Shown in pieces: positions 1 to 5,264 of a DNA stretch of 5,778 nt. The DNA comes from an uncultured Collinsella sp. (GTDB taxonomy: Bacteria > Actinomycetota > Coriobacteriia > Coriobacteriales > Coriobacteriaceae), in assembly GCA_900754435.1 (NCBI GenBank), contig CAAECT010000023.1, positions 1 through 5,778 of the forward strand. The letters are read 5' to 3'. Under the pieces are notes generated by a model that worked only from the letters and a program-made list of their open reading frames with translations, searched no databases and was not told the DNA's origin. The translations under genes were made by a program, and so were the position numbers. Within the stretch, counting starts at the first letter, position 1, and each line of letters begins with the position of its first letter.

Positions 1-185
1 AAGCCATGGATGTGAGTATCGACCATACCCGGTGCGATCCACGATCCCGTGTAGTCCTTAATCTCGCAAGAGGGCTCGTCGGCCTGCCAGGCGCCAAAAA
101 CGCCATCCTCGACCATAAGATAGCCGCCCAGTTGCGGGCCTGCCGGCAAGAAGAACTTGTCAGCCTTAATTGCGTACGTGCTCAT
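1..185 (-). CDS. nagA: N-acetylhexosamine-6-phosphate deacetylase (NagA/AgaA type), N-terminal part
   Basis: The first 61 codons are present and the rest lies beyond position 1. The start ATG (183-185) follows a clear ribosome binding site, GAGGAG, with a 5-nt spacer. The visible protein begins MSTYAIKADKFFLP, has the short N-terminal beta-sandwich pattern of the amidohydrolase superfamily (GGYLMVEDGVFGAW at 20-33), and ends with WIAPGMVDTHIHG at 49-61. The HxH pair in DTHIHG is the metal-binding motif that opens the catalytic barrel in NagA/AgaA enzymes. The family removes acetate from GlcNAc-6-phosphate or GalNAc-6-phosphate in the cytoplasm. Next to an Aga-type PTS and agaS, GalNAc-6-phosphate is the more likely substrate, which would make it functionally AgaA; the sequence seen here cannot decide. 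It lies 117 nt downstream of agaS behind a terminator, so it probably has its own promoter or depends on read-through. Family assignment is firm despite truncation; substrate is inference. Confidence 0.88.
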   Translation of the reverse strand, partial: MSTYAIKADKFFLPAGPQLGGYLMVEDGVFGAWQADEPSCEIKDYTGSWIAPGMVDTHIHG

Positions 186-224
186 ATGCACTCCTCGCTT
201 CTAAAGCAGTTGACTGTGGTAATG

Positions 225-252
225 CTTATACCCAGCTCACGTAAAACAAAAA
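225..252 (-). promoter_or_regulatory. weak candidate promoter for the deacetylase gene
   Basis: On the minus strand TATAAG (225-230) is a fair -10 box, 39 nt upstream of the deacetylase ATG. The best -35 at normal spacing is TTTTTG (247-252) with a 16-nt spacer. It matches the consensus poorly and coincides with the U-tract of the agaS terminator. The -10 lies within an imperfect repeat, GGTATAAGCATTACC (219-233), with GGTA/TACC arms. A promoter is expected here because a terminator separates the two genes, but the boxes are only suggestive. Confidence 0.25.
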
Positions 253-284
253 GCGCCCGCCCGCCGTTATGAGCGGACGGGCGC
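243..284 (-). terminator. Rho-independent terminator after agaS
   Basis: A 12-bp GC-rich stem (253-264 with 273-284) encloses an 8-nt loop (265-272). On the minus strand it is followed by TTTTTGTTTT (243-252). The only non-Watson-Crick position (260 with 277) is C/A if the plus strand is transcribed but a G-U pair in minus-strand RNA. Together with the U-tract this orients it as the terminator of agaS, whose stop lies 18 nt upstream of the stem. Confidence 0.9.
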
Positions 285-302
285 CCTTACAGGGGGACGC
301 GA

Positions 303-1469
303 TTAAGCGGTGAAGGGGTGAATCGTCACGCCCTTAACCACGCGGTTGACCGTGCCGGTGGGGCTCGGCGTATCGGGCGTGTTGCCCACGCGGACGGAGT
401 TGAGCAGGCTGATAGCCTGGGCAAACATCACGAACGGCAGAGCAAGGTAACCCTCGGGAAGTGCCTCGTAGCCCTTAAAGGTGAAGGACTCACCCTCATA
501 GACGGTGGCACCTTCCTGCTGAACGGCGATGGTGTGCTGAGCGATCTCGTCGCCACCGATCTCGTTGAGGATGTCGATGTCGTACTGACGGGTGTAGGCG
601 TCGTTGTTGACGAACACGAAGACGAGCGTCTTATCGTCGACGAAGGACTTAGGTCCGTGACGATAGCCCATGGAGGTGTCGTAGGAAGTAGCGACCAGAC
701 CGTGAGCGAGCTCGAGGATCTTGAGCTGGCTCTCCTGAGCAAGGCCACCGAAGGAGCCAGAACCCAAGTAGGTCACGCGGTTGAAGTCGCCAGCCAGGTA
801 ATCGGCGATCTCGGGCTCACGGGAGATGACCTCCTCGCCCATCTTGGCAATCGTCTCGACCCACTCGGCCTTCTGCTCGTCAGAGGCAGTGTCGAAAATA
901 AGGGTGGAGAGCAGGGTCATGCAGGAATAAGAACCGGTCATGGCGAAGCCCTTGTCGTTGGCGCGCGGGATGAGCAGCGTCAGCGCATTGGGATCATCGG
1001 CGGACTCGACGGCGAGCTTGCCCTCGGGAGCGCAGGTGATGTTGAGGAACTTGACGTTGTGGACGAGCTCCTTGGCAACGGCAACGGCGGCAAGGCTCTC
1101 GGGGCTGTTGCCAGAGCGGGCAAAGGAAACCACGAGCGTGGGATCCTCGGCGCGCAGGAAGTCGCGCGGGGCGCTCACGATGTCGGTCGTGGCGATGGGC
1201 TTAAAGTCGTAGAGATCAGTGTTGCCAGCGTGACGCAGGTACGGAGCGCAGGTATCGCCAACGTAGTCGGACGTACCGGCACCGGTGAAGACAACGGACA
1301 GACGGCCCTCGCCCATAGCGCGAGCCTCGGCCAGGAAGGCCTCGATGGCCTCCTTGTTCTCGCGATAGATGTTGAGCGTATCACGCCAAAGCTCGGGCTG
1401 CTGAGCAATCTCGGCCGTGGTGATCTGGGCGCCGAGCTCGGTGAGCTCCTCGACACTCTTCTCGAACAT
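303..1469 (-). CDS. agaS: AgaS-type SIS-domain D-galactosamine-6-phosphate deaminase/isomerase
   Basis: This cytoplasmic enzyme of 388 residues is predicted to convert galactosamine-6-phosphate to tagatose-6-phosphate with release of ammonia. It has two sugar-isomerase (SIS) domains. The first carries TGAGTS (62-67) and SFARSGNSPES (115-125), the phosphosugar-binding Ser/Thr loops. The second carries YLGSGS (234-239) and YRHGPKS (269-275). The C-terminal NTPDTPSPTGTVNRVV (363-378) is a strong AgaS signature, and the length matches the family (about 385). There is no N-terminal glutamine amidotransferase domain, so it is not GlmS. The ATG has AGAGAGG upstream with about 8 nt of spacing. It has its own promoter and an operator-like palindrome in the 114-nt gap after the GntR gene, and an intrinsic terminator behind it. 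A related ketosamine-phosphate isomerase specificity is the main alternative, but the PTS and deacetylase neighbours favour the Aga pathway. Confidence 0.93.
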   Translation of the reverse strand: MFEKSVEELTELGAQITTAEIAQQPELWRDTLNIYRENKEAIEAFLAEARAMGEGRLSVVFTGAGTSDYVGDTCAPYLRHAGNTDLYDFKPIATTDIVSAPRDFLRAEDPTLVVSFARSGNSPESLAAVAVAKELVHNVKFLNITCAPEGKLAVESADDPNALTLLIPRANDKGFAMTGSYSCMTLLSTLIFDTASDEQKAEWVETIAKMGEEVISREPEIADYLAGDFNRVTYLGSGSFGGLAQESQLKILELAHGLVATSYDTSMGYRHGPKSFVDDKTLVFVFVNNDAYTRQYDIDILNEIGGDEIAQHTIAVQQEGATVYEGESFTFKGYEALPEGYLALPFVMFAQAISLLNSVRVGNTPDTPSPTGTVNRVVKGVTIHPFTA

Positions 1470-1508
1470 TTCTAATACCTCTCTCTAGAAGTAATCCTCT
1501 GACGTGCA

Positions 1509-1537
1509 ATTATACACTTCGGTTGGTTATCTGGTAG
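1509..1537 (-). promoter_or_regulatory. agaS promoter
   Basis: A perfect -10 hexamer, TATAAT, lies on the minus strand at 1509-1514. With 17-nt spacing the -35 position falls at 1532-1537 and reads CTACCA, a poor match to TTGACA. Transcription would start near 1502, giving a leader of about 32 nt before the agaS ATG at 1469. The strong -10 with a weak -35 covered by an inverted repeat fits a regulated promoter. No competing hexamer pair was found in the gap. Confidence 0.6.
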
Positions 1538-1544
1538 TAACCAG
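1531..1544. promoter_or_regulatory. candidate operator for the GntR/HutC-type regulator
   Basis: CTGGTAGTAACCAG is a perfect inverted repeat with CTGGT/ACCAG arms and a 4-nt centre. It sits immediately upstream of agaS, exactly over the -35 region. Known sites of GntR/HutC amino-sugar regulators (DasR and NagR/YvoA) have the same general form, TGGT then a short AT-containing centre then ACCA. The adjoining GntR gene is therefore the natural partner. A second overlapping repeat, GGTTA (1525-1529) with TAACC (1538-1542), extends the symmetry on one side. The sequence is seen directly; binding is inferred. Confidence 0.65.
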
Positions 1545-1583
1545 TTAAATGCAAAGAATCACCATATGGAAACGATGCGAGCA

Positions 1584-2315
1584 CTAGTTACTGCGCTGGT
1601 GGTAAACCTTGTATTTAAACTGATCGGCACGAGCAACCGAGAGTGTGTACTCCACTACCTCGTTTGACTCGTTATACGTAGTCCTGACCAAATCGAGCAC
1701 AGGCGAGCCCTCGACAATTCCCAAAAGGTGGGCATCGGTGGGACGGGCTATGCTCGCATAGAACTCCTCTTCGGCCACACGAATCTTTTGCTGAAAGTCC
1801 TGCTCAATCACATCGTAAAGCGGCTTACGCTCTAGCAGTGGTCGCTTTAGGGATAGAAATTGACGAACCGGTAGATAGCTGCGTTCGACCATCATGGGCA
1901 TGTTGTCGGCAGAACGAAGACGCTTGAGCTTAAAAATGCGATCACCGATACGCAATCCCATATGCTCAGCCAGATTCTTATCGGCCTCCATCTCGCAAAA
2001 ATCGAGAATCGTGGTCTCGGGTTCTCGACCCATCGCGCGCATCTGCTCGGTAAAGCTGTAGGACTGCATAAGATTGGTTGCCTTTGCCGAACGGTCGGTC
2101 ACAAAGGTACCGCGACCGTGCTGCCGAACCACCAGTCCTAAACGCTCCAGTTCCTGCAGAGCCAGGCGTACCGTAGTGCGCGAGAGACCATAGCGCTCCG
2201 AAAGTTCGCGCTCGGAAGGAATCATGTCACCGGCGCGATATTCATGGTCAATCTTTTCGGTCAGAATATCGACCAGCTGATCGTACAGCGGTTGCTTACG
2301 CGCTCCGATCGCCAT
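1584..2315 (-). CDS. GntR-family (HutC/UTRA) transcriptional regulator of the amino-sugar locus
   Basis: A 243-residue cytoplasmic DNA-binding protein. The N-terminal winged helix-turn-helix spans about residues 8-73 and contains IPSERELSERYGLSRTTVR (32-50) and the wing RQHGRGTFV (64-72), both typical of GntR proteins. The rest (about 90-237) matches the UTRA effector domain, with ERSYLP (144-149) and a closing strand around residues 222-237. UTRA domains of this subfamily commonly sense phosphorylated sugars; here GalNAc-6-phosphate or galactosamine-6-phosphate would be logical, but this is inferred. The ATG has a strong GGGAGG site 5 nt upstream. The gene lies between the PTS terminator and agaS, in the same direction, with a candidate palindrome in its own leader and a better one in front of agaS. 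No terminator is visible after its TAG stop, so some transcripts may continue into agaS. It resembles the AgaR2/NagR group rather than the DeoR-type AgaR of enterobacteria. Confidence 0.92.
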   Translation of the reverse strand: MAIGARKQPLYDQLVDILTEKIDHEYRAGDMIPSERELSERYGLSRTTVRLALQELERLGLVVRQHGRGTFVTDRSAKATNLMQSYSFTEQMRAMGREPETTILDFCEMEADKNLAEHMGLRIGDRIFKLKRLRSADNMPMMVERSYLPVRQFLSLKRPLLERKPLYDVIEQDFQQKIRVAEEEFYASIARPTDAHLLGIVEGSPVLDLVRTTYNESNEVVEYTLSVARADQFKYKVYHQRSN

Positions 2316-2344
2316 CCTATCCTCCCTTTTGCTCGAATTCGGCT

Positions 2345-2360
2345 AACTACCTAGGGTGTT
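2345..2360. promoter_or_regulatory. imperfect palindrome in the GntR gene leader
   Basis: AACTACCTAGGGTGTT is symmetrical at 12 of 16 positions (AAC..CCTAGG..GTT). It lies 30 nt upstream of the GntR start codon, near the predicted transcription start of the candidate promoter at 2365-2394. Its minus-strand flank GGTAGTTAGCC (2341-2351) partly resembles GGTAGTAACC in the agaS operator. It could be an autoregulatory site, but its symmetry differs from that of the agaS operator, so the assignment is weak. Confidence 0.3.
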
Positions 2361-2364
2361 ATGC

Positions 2365-2394
2365 ATTATCTGTCTGCCACACCCGAATCATTAA
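2365..2394 (-). promoter_or_regulatory. candidate promoter of the GntR regulator gene
   Basis: On the minus strand TTAATG (2389-2394) and GATAAT (2365-2370) are separated by 18 nt. The -10 box has five of six consensus bases and the -35 three of six. The elements abut the U-rich tail of the PTS terminator, where a new promoter is required if the regulator is expressed independently. It is the best pair in this gap but not a strong one. Confidence 0.35.
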
Positions 2395-2434
2395 GAAAAC
2401 AAAAGCCGCGCGCTCTTTCGAGCACGCGGCTTTT
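2392..2434 (-). terminator. Rho-independent terminator of the PTS operon
   Basis: A 15-bp stem (2401-2415 with 2420-2434) closes on a 4-nt loop that reads GAAA in minus-strand RNA, a stable GNRA tetraloop. The RNA continues as UUUUGUUUUCUUAA after the GC core. One position (2411 with 2424) is C/A on the plus strand but G-U on the minus strand, which again points to minus-strand transcription. It lies 66 nt beyond the IID stop codon and separates the PTS genes from the regulator. Confidence 0.92.
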
Positions 2435-2458
2435 AACATACACATGGCTTAAGGGGTC

Positions 2459-2487
2459 GGGGTGTGAGCCGCGTAGGGACACACCCC
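2459..2487. repeat. perfect 8-bp inverted repeat in the PTS 3' untranslated region
   Basis: GGGGTGTG (2459-2466) and CACACCCC (2480-2487) form a perfect stem with a 13-nt loop between the IID stop codon and the operon terminator. No U-run follows, so it is not a second terminator. It could protect or process the 3' end of the PTS mRNA. The arm sequence GGGTGT/ACACCC recurs at 2354-2359 and 2379-2384 on the other side of the terminator. Confidence 0.5.
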
Positions 2488-2500
2488 TCAAGCTAGAGCC

Positions 2501-3583
2501 TTACCAGATGCTCGGCCAGAGACCAAGCGGGCCAGCGCCCAGGATGCCAAGGACGAAGAGCAGGAGAATGCCCTTGGTCGGGGTCCAGCTGTGCTTAGCG
2601 AACATGTAGTAAAGCAGCAGCGTAAGCATAAGCGGGACGAGCTTCGGGACGATGGTGTTGAGGGTGTCGGCAACAGAGAAGTTGACCGGATCCTCGGTAA
2701 CGGTGCCGTAGGTCACGGACTCCATGCCGTTACCCAGATCGGTGACGCCGCACTCGACAGCGTTGCCGTCGGCATCGGAAGCGGTAAGGGCGTTGCCGTC
2801 CTTATCGGTCATGGCGATGGTACCGGCCTCAGCGGTCTCGGTATCGATGCCCTCCATACCGGTGAAGTTCTCGGCCTCCTTCTCGGAGACGATCACGGTA
2901 GTAGCGGAGAGGCCACGGGTGGTGCCGTTGGGGATCTGGAGGTTGATCTGGGTGCCACCCATGGTGACGACCAGGCAACCGACGACGAAGACGCCCATGA
3001 TGGAAGCGGCACGCGTGAAGGCCTGCATGTTGGCGGTCAGAGCGTCAATAGCGCTGGTGCCAAGCTTGTAGGACCAGTTCATGAGCCAGAAACGCAGAGC
3101 GAACTGGACGACGTTGAAGATCACCAGGAAGATGATCGGCGCAGCGGCGTTGCCGTTGATGGCCATGTTGGAGGTGATGCCAGCCGTGATAGGCACGAGC
3201 GTCAGCCAGAACAGGGCGTCACCGATACCACCGAGCGGGCCCATTGCGGCGACGCGGACGGCGCGGATCGTGGGGATGTCAACCTTGTTCTGCTCGAGCG
3301 AAAGCACGATGTCCATAACAAAGGTGACGAGGAACGGGTGGGTGTTGAAGAACTCCAGGTTGTGGCTCATGGAAGCCGCGAGGTCGTTCTTGTTGGTGTG
3401 GATCTTCTCCAGACCGGGGATGATGGAGTAGAGCCAGCCAGCGGCCTGCATACGCTCGTAGTTGAACGAGGCCTGCAGGAAGCAGGAGCGCCAAGCCATC
3501 TTGTTGAGGGTCTTCTGGTCGAGCTGCGGAGCAGGAGTGAGATCCTCGTAGTGCTCCGGGATTACATACTCATTAGATGCCAT
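2501..3583 (-). CDS. agaE: PTS mannose-family IID component (AgaE/AgaD type) with a large insertion
   Basis: A 360-residue membrane subunit that with IIC forms the sugar-translocating unit. Family hallmarks are LQASFNYERMQAAGW (36-50), NLEFFNTHPFLVTFVM (75-90), MGPLGGIGDALFWLTLVP (114-131) and the C-terminal hydrophobic block IVPKLVPLMLTLLLYYMF (311-328). The start chosen is the ATG at 3581-3583, with a near-perfect GGAGGTGA site (3592-3599) 8 nt upstream. An in-frame ATG 33 nt further up would add residues unlike the family and lacks such a site. The gene overlaps the end of the IIC gene by 11 nt, so the two are likely translationally coupled. Usual IID length is roughly 260-300. The excess is a hydrophilic, Asp/Thr/Glu-rich stretch at about 221-298, between a hydrophobic segment ending near 208 and the C-terminal membrane block. 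The gene name follows AgaVWE by context; substrate is inferred. Confidence 0.93.
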   Translation of the reverse strand: MASNEYVIPEHYEDLTPAPQLDQKTLNKMAWRSCFLQASFNYERMQAAGWLYSIIPGLEKIHTNKNDLAASMSHNLEFFNTHPFLVTFVMDIVLSLEQNKVDIPTIRAVRVAAMGPLGGIGDALFWLTLVPITAGITSNMAINGNAAAPIIFLVIFNVVQFALRFWLMNWSYKLGTSAIDALTANMQAFTRAASIMGVFVVGCLVVTMGGTQINLQIPNGTTRGLSATTVIVSEKEAENFTGMEGIDTETAEAGTIAMTDKDGNALTASDADGNAVECGVTDLGNGMESVTYGTVTEDPVNFSVADTLNTIVPKLVPLMLTLLLYYMFAKHSWTPTKGILLLFVLGILGAGPLGLWPSIW

Positions 3584-4373
3584 CTTCGAAGTCACCTCCG
3601 TCAGAAACAGCTGCACCCTTCAGCTCGGTCTGCTGCTGGAAGTCCCAGAAAGCGATGCCGAAGCCGATGAGAGCGAGGATGAGCAGAGCAGGGGTTGCCA
3701 GAGAATCGTTGGCAACGGTGATGAGCGCGAGGCCAAAGCCCATGAGGAAGAAGCCCCACATATCGCGGTTCATCATAACCTTGAGCAGGACGGCGAAGCC
3801 GACGAAGCGCATCATGCCGCCTGCAGCGGACAGACCGGTCTGCAGCCAAGTCGGGATGGCGGAAGCGATGGTCTGACCAATGGTAGCGCCAGCGATGAAG
3901 AACAGGGTGACGACGACAGCGAAGATCAGGCCGAGCAGAGCCATGGCGAAGTAGTTCAGGCGCTCGATGCCCTTGGTGTCCGCGTTATGAGCCATGTTAT
4001 CGGCCGTGGACATAAGCGGGGACATAAGCGTGAAGACCAGGGTAACGCCGAGCTGACCAAGCAGGGCGAACGGAATGGCAAGGCCGACTGCCGCGTTGGG
4101 CTCGAGACCCGTAGCGATAGCGAGAATGGCTGCCATGATGCCGCCAATGACGGCGTTAGGCGGCTGAGCGCCTCCGATCGGCATGTTGCCGATCGTCATG
4201 AGCTGATAAGTACCACCCACGAGAAGACCGGTGTTGAGGTCGCCAAGGATAAGACCGATGACGGCGCCGGTGACGATGGGCTGATAGAGAGACTCGAGGA
4301 AGTCAAACTGGTCGATTGCCGCGATGAACGTGACGACGAAGACCAGAGCGATCTGGATGATCGAGTATTCCAT
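3573..4373 (-). CDS. agaW: PTS mannose-family IIC component (AgaW type)
   Basis: A 266-residue, mostly hydrophobic membrane protein, the sugar-channel partner of IID. It shows the PTS IIC pattern QPIVTGAVIGLILGD (31-45), then GGTYQLMTIGNMPIGGAQPPN (53-73) with the conserved GGxxQL and QPPN elements, and SPLMSTADNMAHNADTKG (118-135) followed by IERLNY, which resembles AgaW/AgaC proteins more than ManY. Length is normal. The ATG is preceded by AAAGGAGG. The C-terminal tail is short and acidic (SDGGDFEDGI). Its last codons contain both the ribosome binding site and the start of the IID gene. It sits 90 nt after the IIB gene, the longest gap in the operon, which contains inverted repeats. A substrate of GalNAc or galactosamine is inferred from IIB and agaS. 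Confidence 0.93.
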   Translation of the reverse strand: MEYSIIQIALVFVVTFIAAIDQFDFLESLYQPIVTGAVIGLILGDLNTGLLVGGTYQLMTIGNMPIGGAQPPNAVIGGIMAAILAIATGLEPNAAVGLAIPFALLGQLGVTLVFTLMSPLMSTADNMAHNADTKGIERLNYFAMALLGLIFAVVVTLFFIAGATIGQTIASAIPTWLQTGLSAAGGMMRFVGFAVLLKVMMNRDMWGFFLMGFGLALITVANDSLATPALLILALIGFGIAFWDFQQQTELKGAAVSDGGDFEDGI

Positions 4374-4396
4374 CTTGCTCCTCCTTTCAAAATGAA

Positions 4397-4455
4397 TGTA
4401 CGCACTTTGGATATCACGTACAGAACGTCAGGGTTTCACTCCTGACAACGTGGAT
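4397..4455. repeat. overlapping inverted repeats between the IIB and IIC genes
   Basis: Two hairpins can form in this 90-nt gap. The first pairs GTCAGG (4427-4432) with CCTGAC (4441-4446) around an 8-nt loop and can be extended by CACGT (4415-4419) with ACGTG (4448-4452), plus two AT pairs beyond a bulged G. The second pairs TGTACG (4397-4402) with CGTACA (4417-4422) around 14 nt. They share 4417-4419, so the extended first hairpin and the second exclude each other. No U-run follows either. A role in mRNA processing, stability or translation of IIC is possible. The pairing is seen; function is inferred. Confidence 0.5.
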
Positions 4456-4463
4456 CACGAGGA

Positions 4464-4946
4464 TTACGAGAAGAGCTTGCTCGTGTCCTCAACAGGCGTG
4501 CTCGGAACGCGCCTGATCTCCAACTCCACCCCCAATTCCTGCAGCTCTTTAAACGCAGCGACATCCTCGTCGTTAACTGCGACGGAGGTGGCGACTTGGC
4601 GCTTTCCTTCCGACATGTGCATGTTGCCGATGTTTACCTTCTTTATAGGCACACCGCCCTTGACGAGCGTAAGCACGTCTTCCGGTGTTTCGGCCACGAT
4701 GAAGATCTTCTGGCGCGGGCTCGCCTTGCCAATGACGTCGATGGTCTTCTGCAGAGAGAAGAAACGCGTAGCGACGCCGGCGGGAGCGGCCATCTTCATG
4801 AGGTTCTGGCGCATGGTGTTGGTCGCCACGTCGTCGTTGGCGACGAGGATGAGGTTGGAGCCCAGAGTGGAGTTCCACTGGGTGGCAACCTGACCATGAA
4901 CCAGTCGGTTATCGATGCGGGTAAGAAGAATGTTGGGTTCTGCCAT
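4464..4946 (-). CDS. agaV: PTS mannose/sorbose-family IIB component (AgaV type)
   Basis: A 160-residue cytoplasmic phosphocarrier that takes phosphate from IIA and passes it to the sugar as it is translocated by IIC/IID. The motif NILLTRIDNRLVHGQVATQW (5-24) contains the family's phosphorylated histidine, here His17. KGGVPIKKVNIGNMHMSEGK (97-115 region) contains the GNMH variant that I associate with N-acetylgalactosamine IIB proteins (AgaV/AgaB); mannose-type IIB proteins have GGM there instead. The C-terminal ELEIRRVPSTP (141-151) closes the fold. Length is normal for a free-standing IIB. Start: ATG at 4946, with AGGAAG about 9 nt upstream. It follows yajC by 36 nt and precedes IIC by 90 nt. 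The family is certain; GalNAc rather than galactosamine or another amino sugar is inference. Confidence 0.94.
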   Translation of the reverse strand: MAEPNILLTRIDNRLVHGQVATQWNSTLGSNLILVANDDVATNTMRQNLMKMAAPAGVATRFFSLQKTIDVIGKASPRQKIFIVAETPEDVLTLVKGGVPIKKVNIGNMHMSEGKRQVATSVAVNDEDVAAFKELQELGVELEIRRVPSTPVEDTSKLFS

Positions 4947-4982
4947 GTTGATCAGCTTCCTTTCGTTATTTGCTGACGACAG

Positions 4983-5264
4983 TTACTTGATCTCCTGAAT
5001 CGCGTAACGCGAAACATCTACGACGGCTCCGGATCGGACTTTGATCTGGACCTTCTCGCCTTCGATGCCTTTGACGGTTCCGTAGATACCGCCGGCGAAA
5101 AGAACCTCCTGACCCGGCTTGAGCTCGGTGTGCAGCTCCTTGAAGTACTTTTGCTTCTTCTTCATGTTGATTTGCGACCAGATGGTGTAAATCAAGCCCA
5201 TGATGACAAGCAGGCCTAAAAGGGCGACCGAGGAGCTCAGGACGTTGGCTCCGAAATCGGCCAT
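4983..5264 (-). CDS. yajC: YajC-family membrane protein within the PTS operon
   Basis: A 93-residue protein with one predicted membrane helix at about 11-30 (SSVALLGLLVIMGLIYTIW region), a basic stretch MKKKQKYFKEL (34-44), and a small cytoplasmic beta-rich domain. The latter contains LKPGQEVLFAGGIYGTVKGI (48-67) and AIQEI at the end, the core YajC pattern (LKxGDxVxTxGGIxGxV). YajC is an accessory of the SecDF-YajC translocon, and its housekeeping gene usually lies beside secD/tgt. Here it is locked between IIA and IIB: its ATG shares one base with the IIA stop (TAATG), and it ends 36 nt before IIB. Translation is probably coupled, with GAGGA inside the IIA gene as a weak binding site. YajC-like genes inside mannose-family PTS operons are known in streptococci (the hyaluronan-type PTS locus of pneumococcus), so a PTS-dedicated copy is likely. 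Its exact role there is unknown. Confidence 0.9.
   Translation of the reverse strand: MADFGANVLSSSVALLGLLVIMGLIYTIWSQINMKKKQKYFKELHTELKPGQEVLFAGGIYGTVKGIEGEKVQIKVRSGAVVDVSRYAIQEIK

Noticed and set aside
6..272. 88-codon plus-strand frame
   Set aside because: It is antisense to the deacetylase start, runs into the terminator hairpin, and lacks a ribosome binding site.
303..1469. agaS product as glucosamine-6-phosphate synthase (GlmS)
   Set aside because: No N-terminal amidotransferase domain with catalytic Cys is present, and the C-terminus matches AgaS rather than the GlmS isomerase end.
318..1475. 385-codon open frame on the plus strand opposite agaS
   Set aside because: It mirrors agaS almost end to end, has no family motifs, and its composition is what a GC-biased third position produces on the opposite strand.
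3584..3616. Upstream ATG that would lengthen IID by 11 residues (MQLFLTEVTSK)
   Set aside because: The ATG at 3583 has GGAGGTGA at 8-nt spacing and begins a protein that fits the family; the upstream ATG has no comparable site and lies deeper inside the IIC gene.
2591..3670. 359-codon open frame on the plus strand opposite the IID gene
   Set aside because: The translation is rich in His, Asp, Gly and Val without recognisable domains, typical of an antisense shadow of a membrane-protein gene.
4374..4463. Internal promoter in the IIB-IIC spacer
   Set aside because: The best -10-like boxes (TACATT) have no -35 at acceptable spacing, and no terminator precedes the gap.
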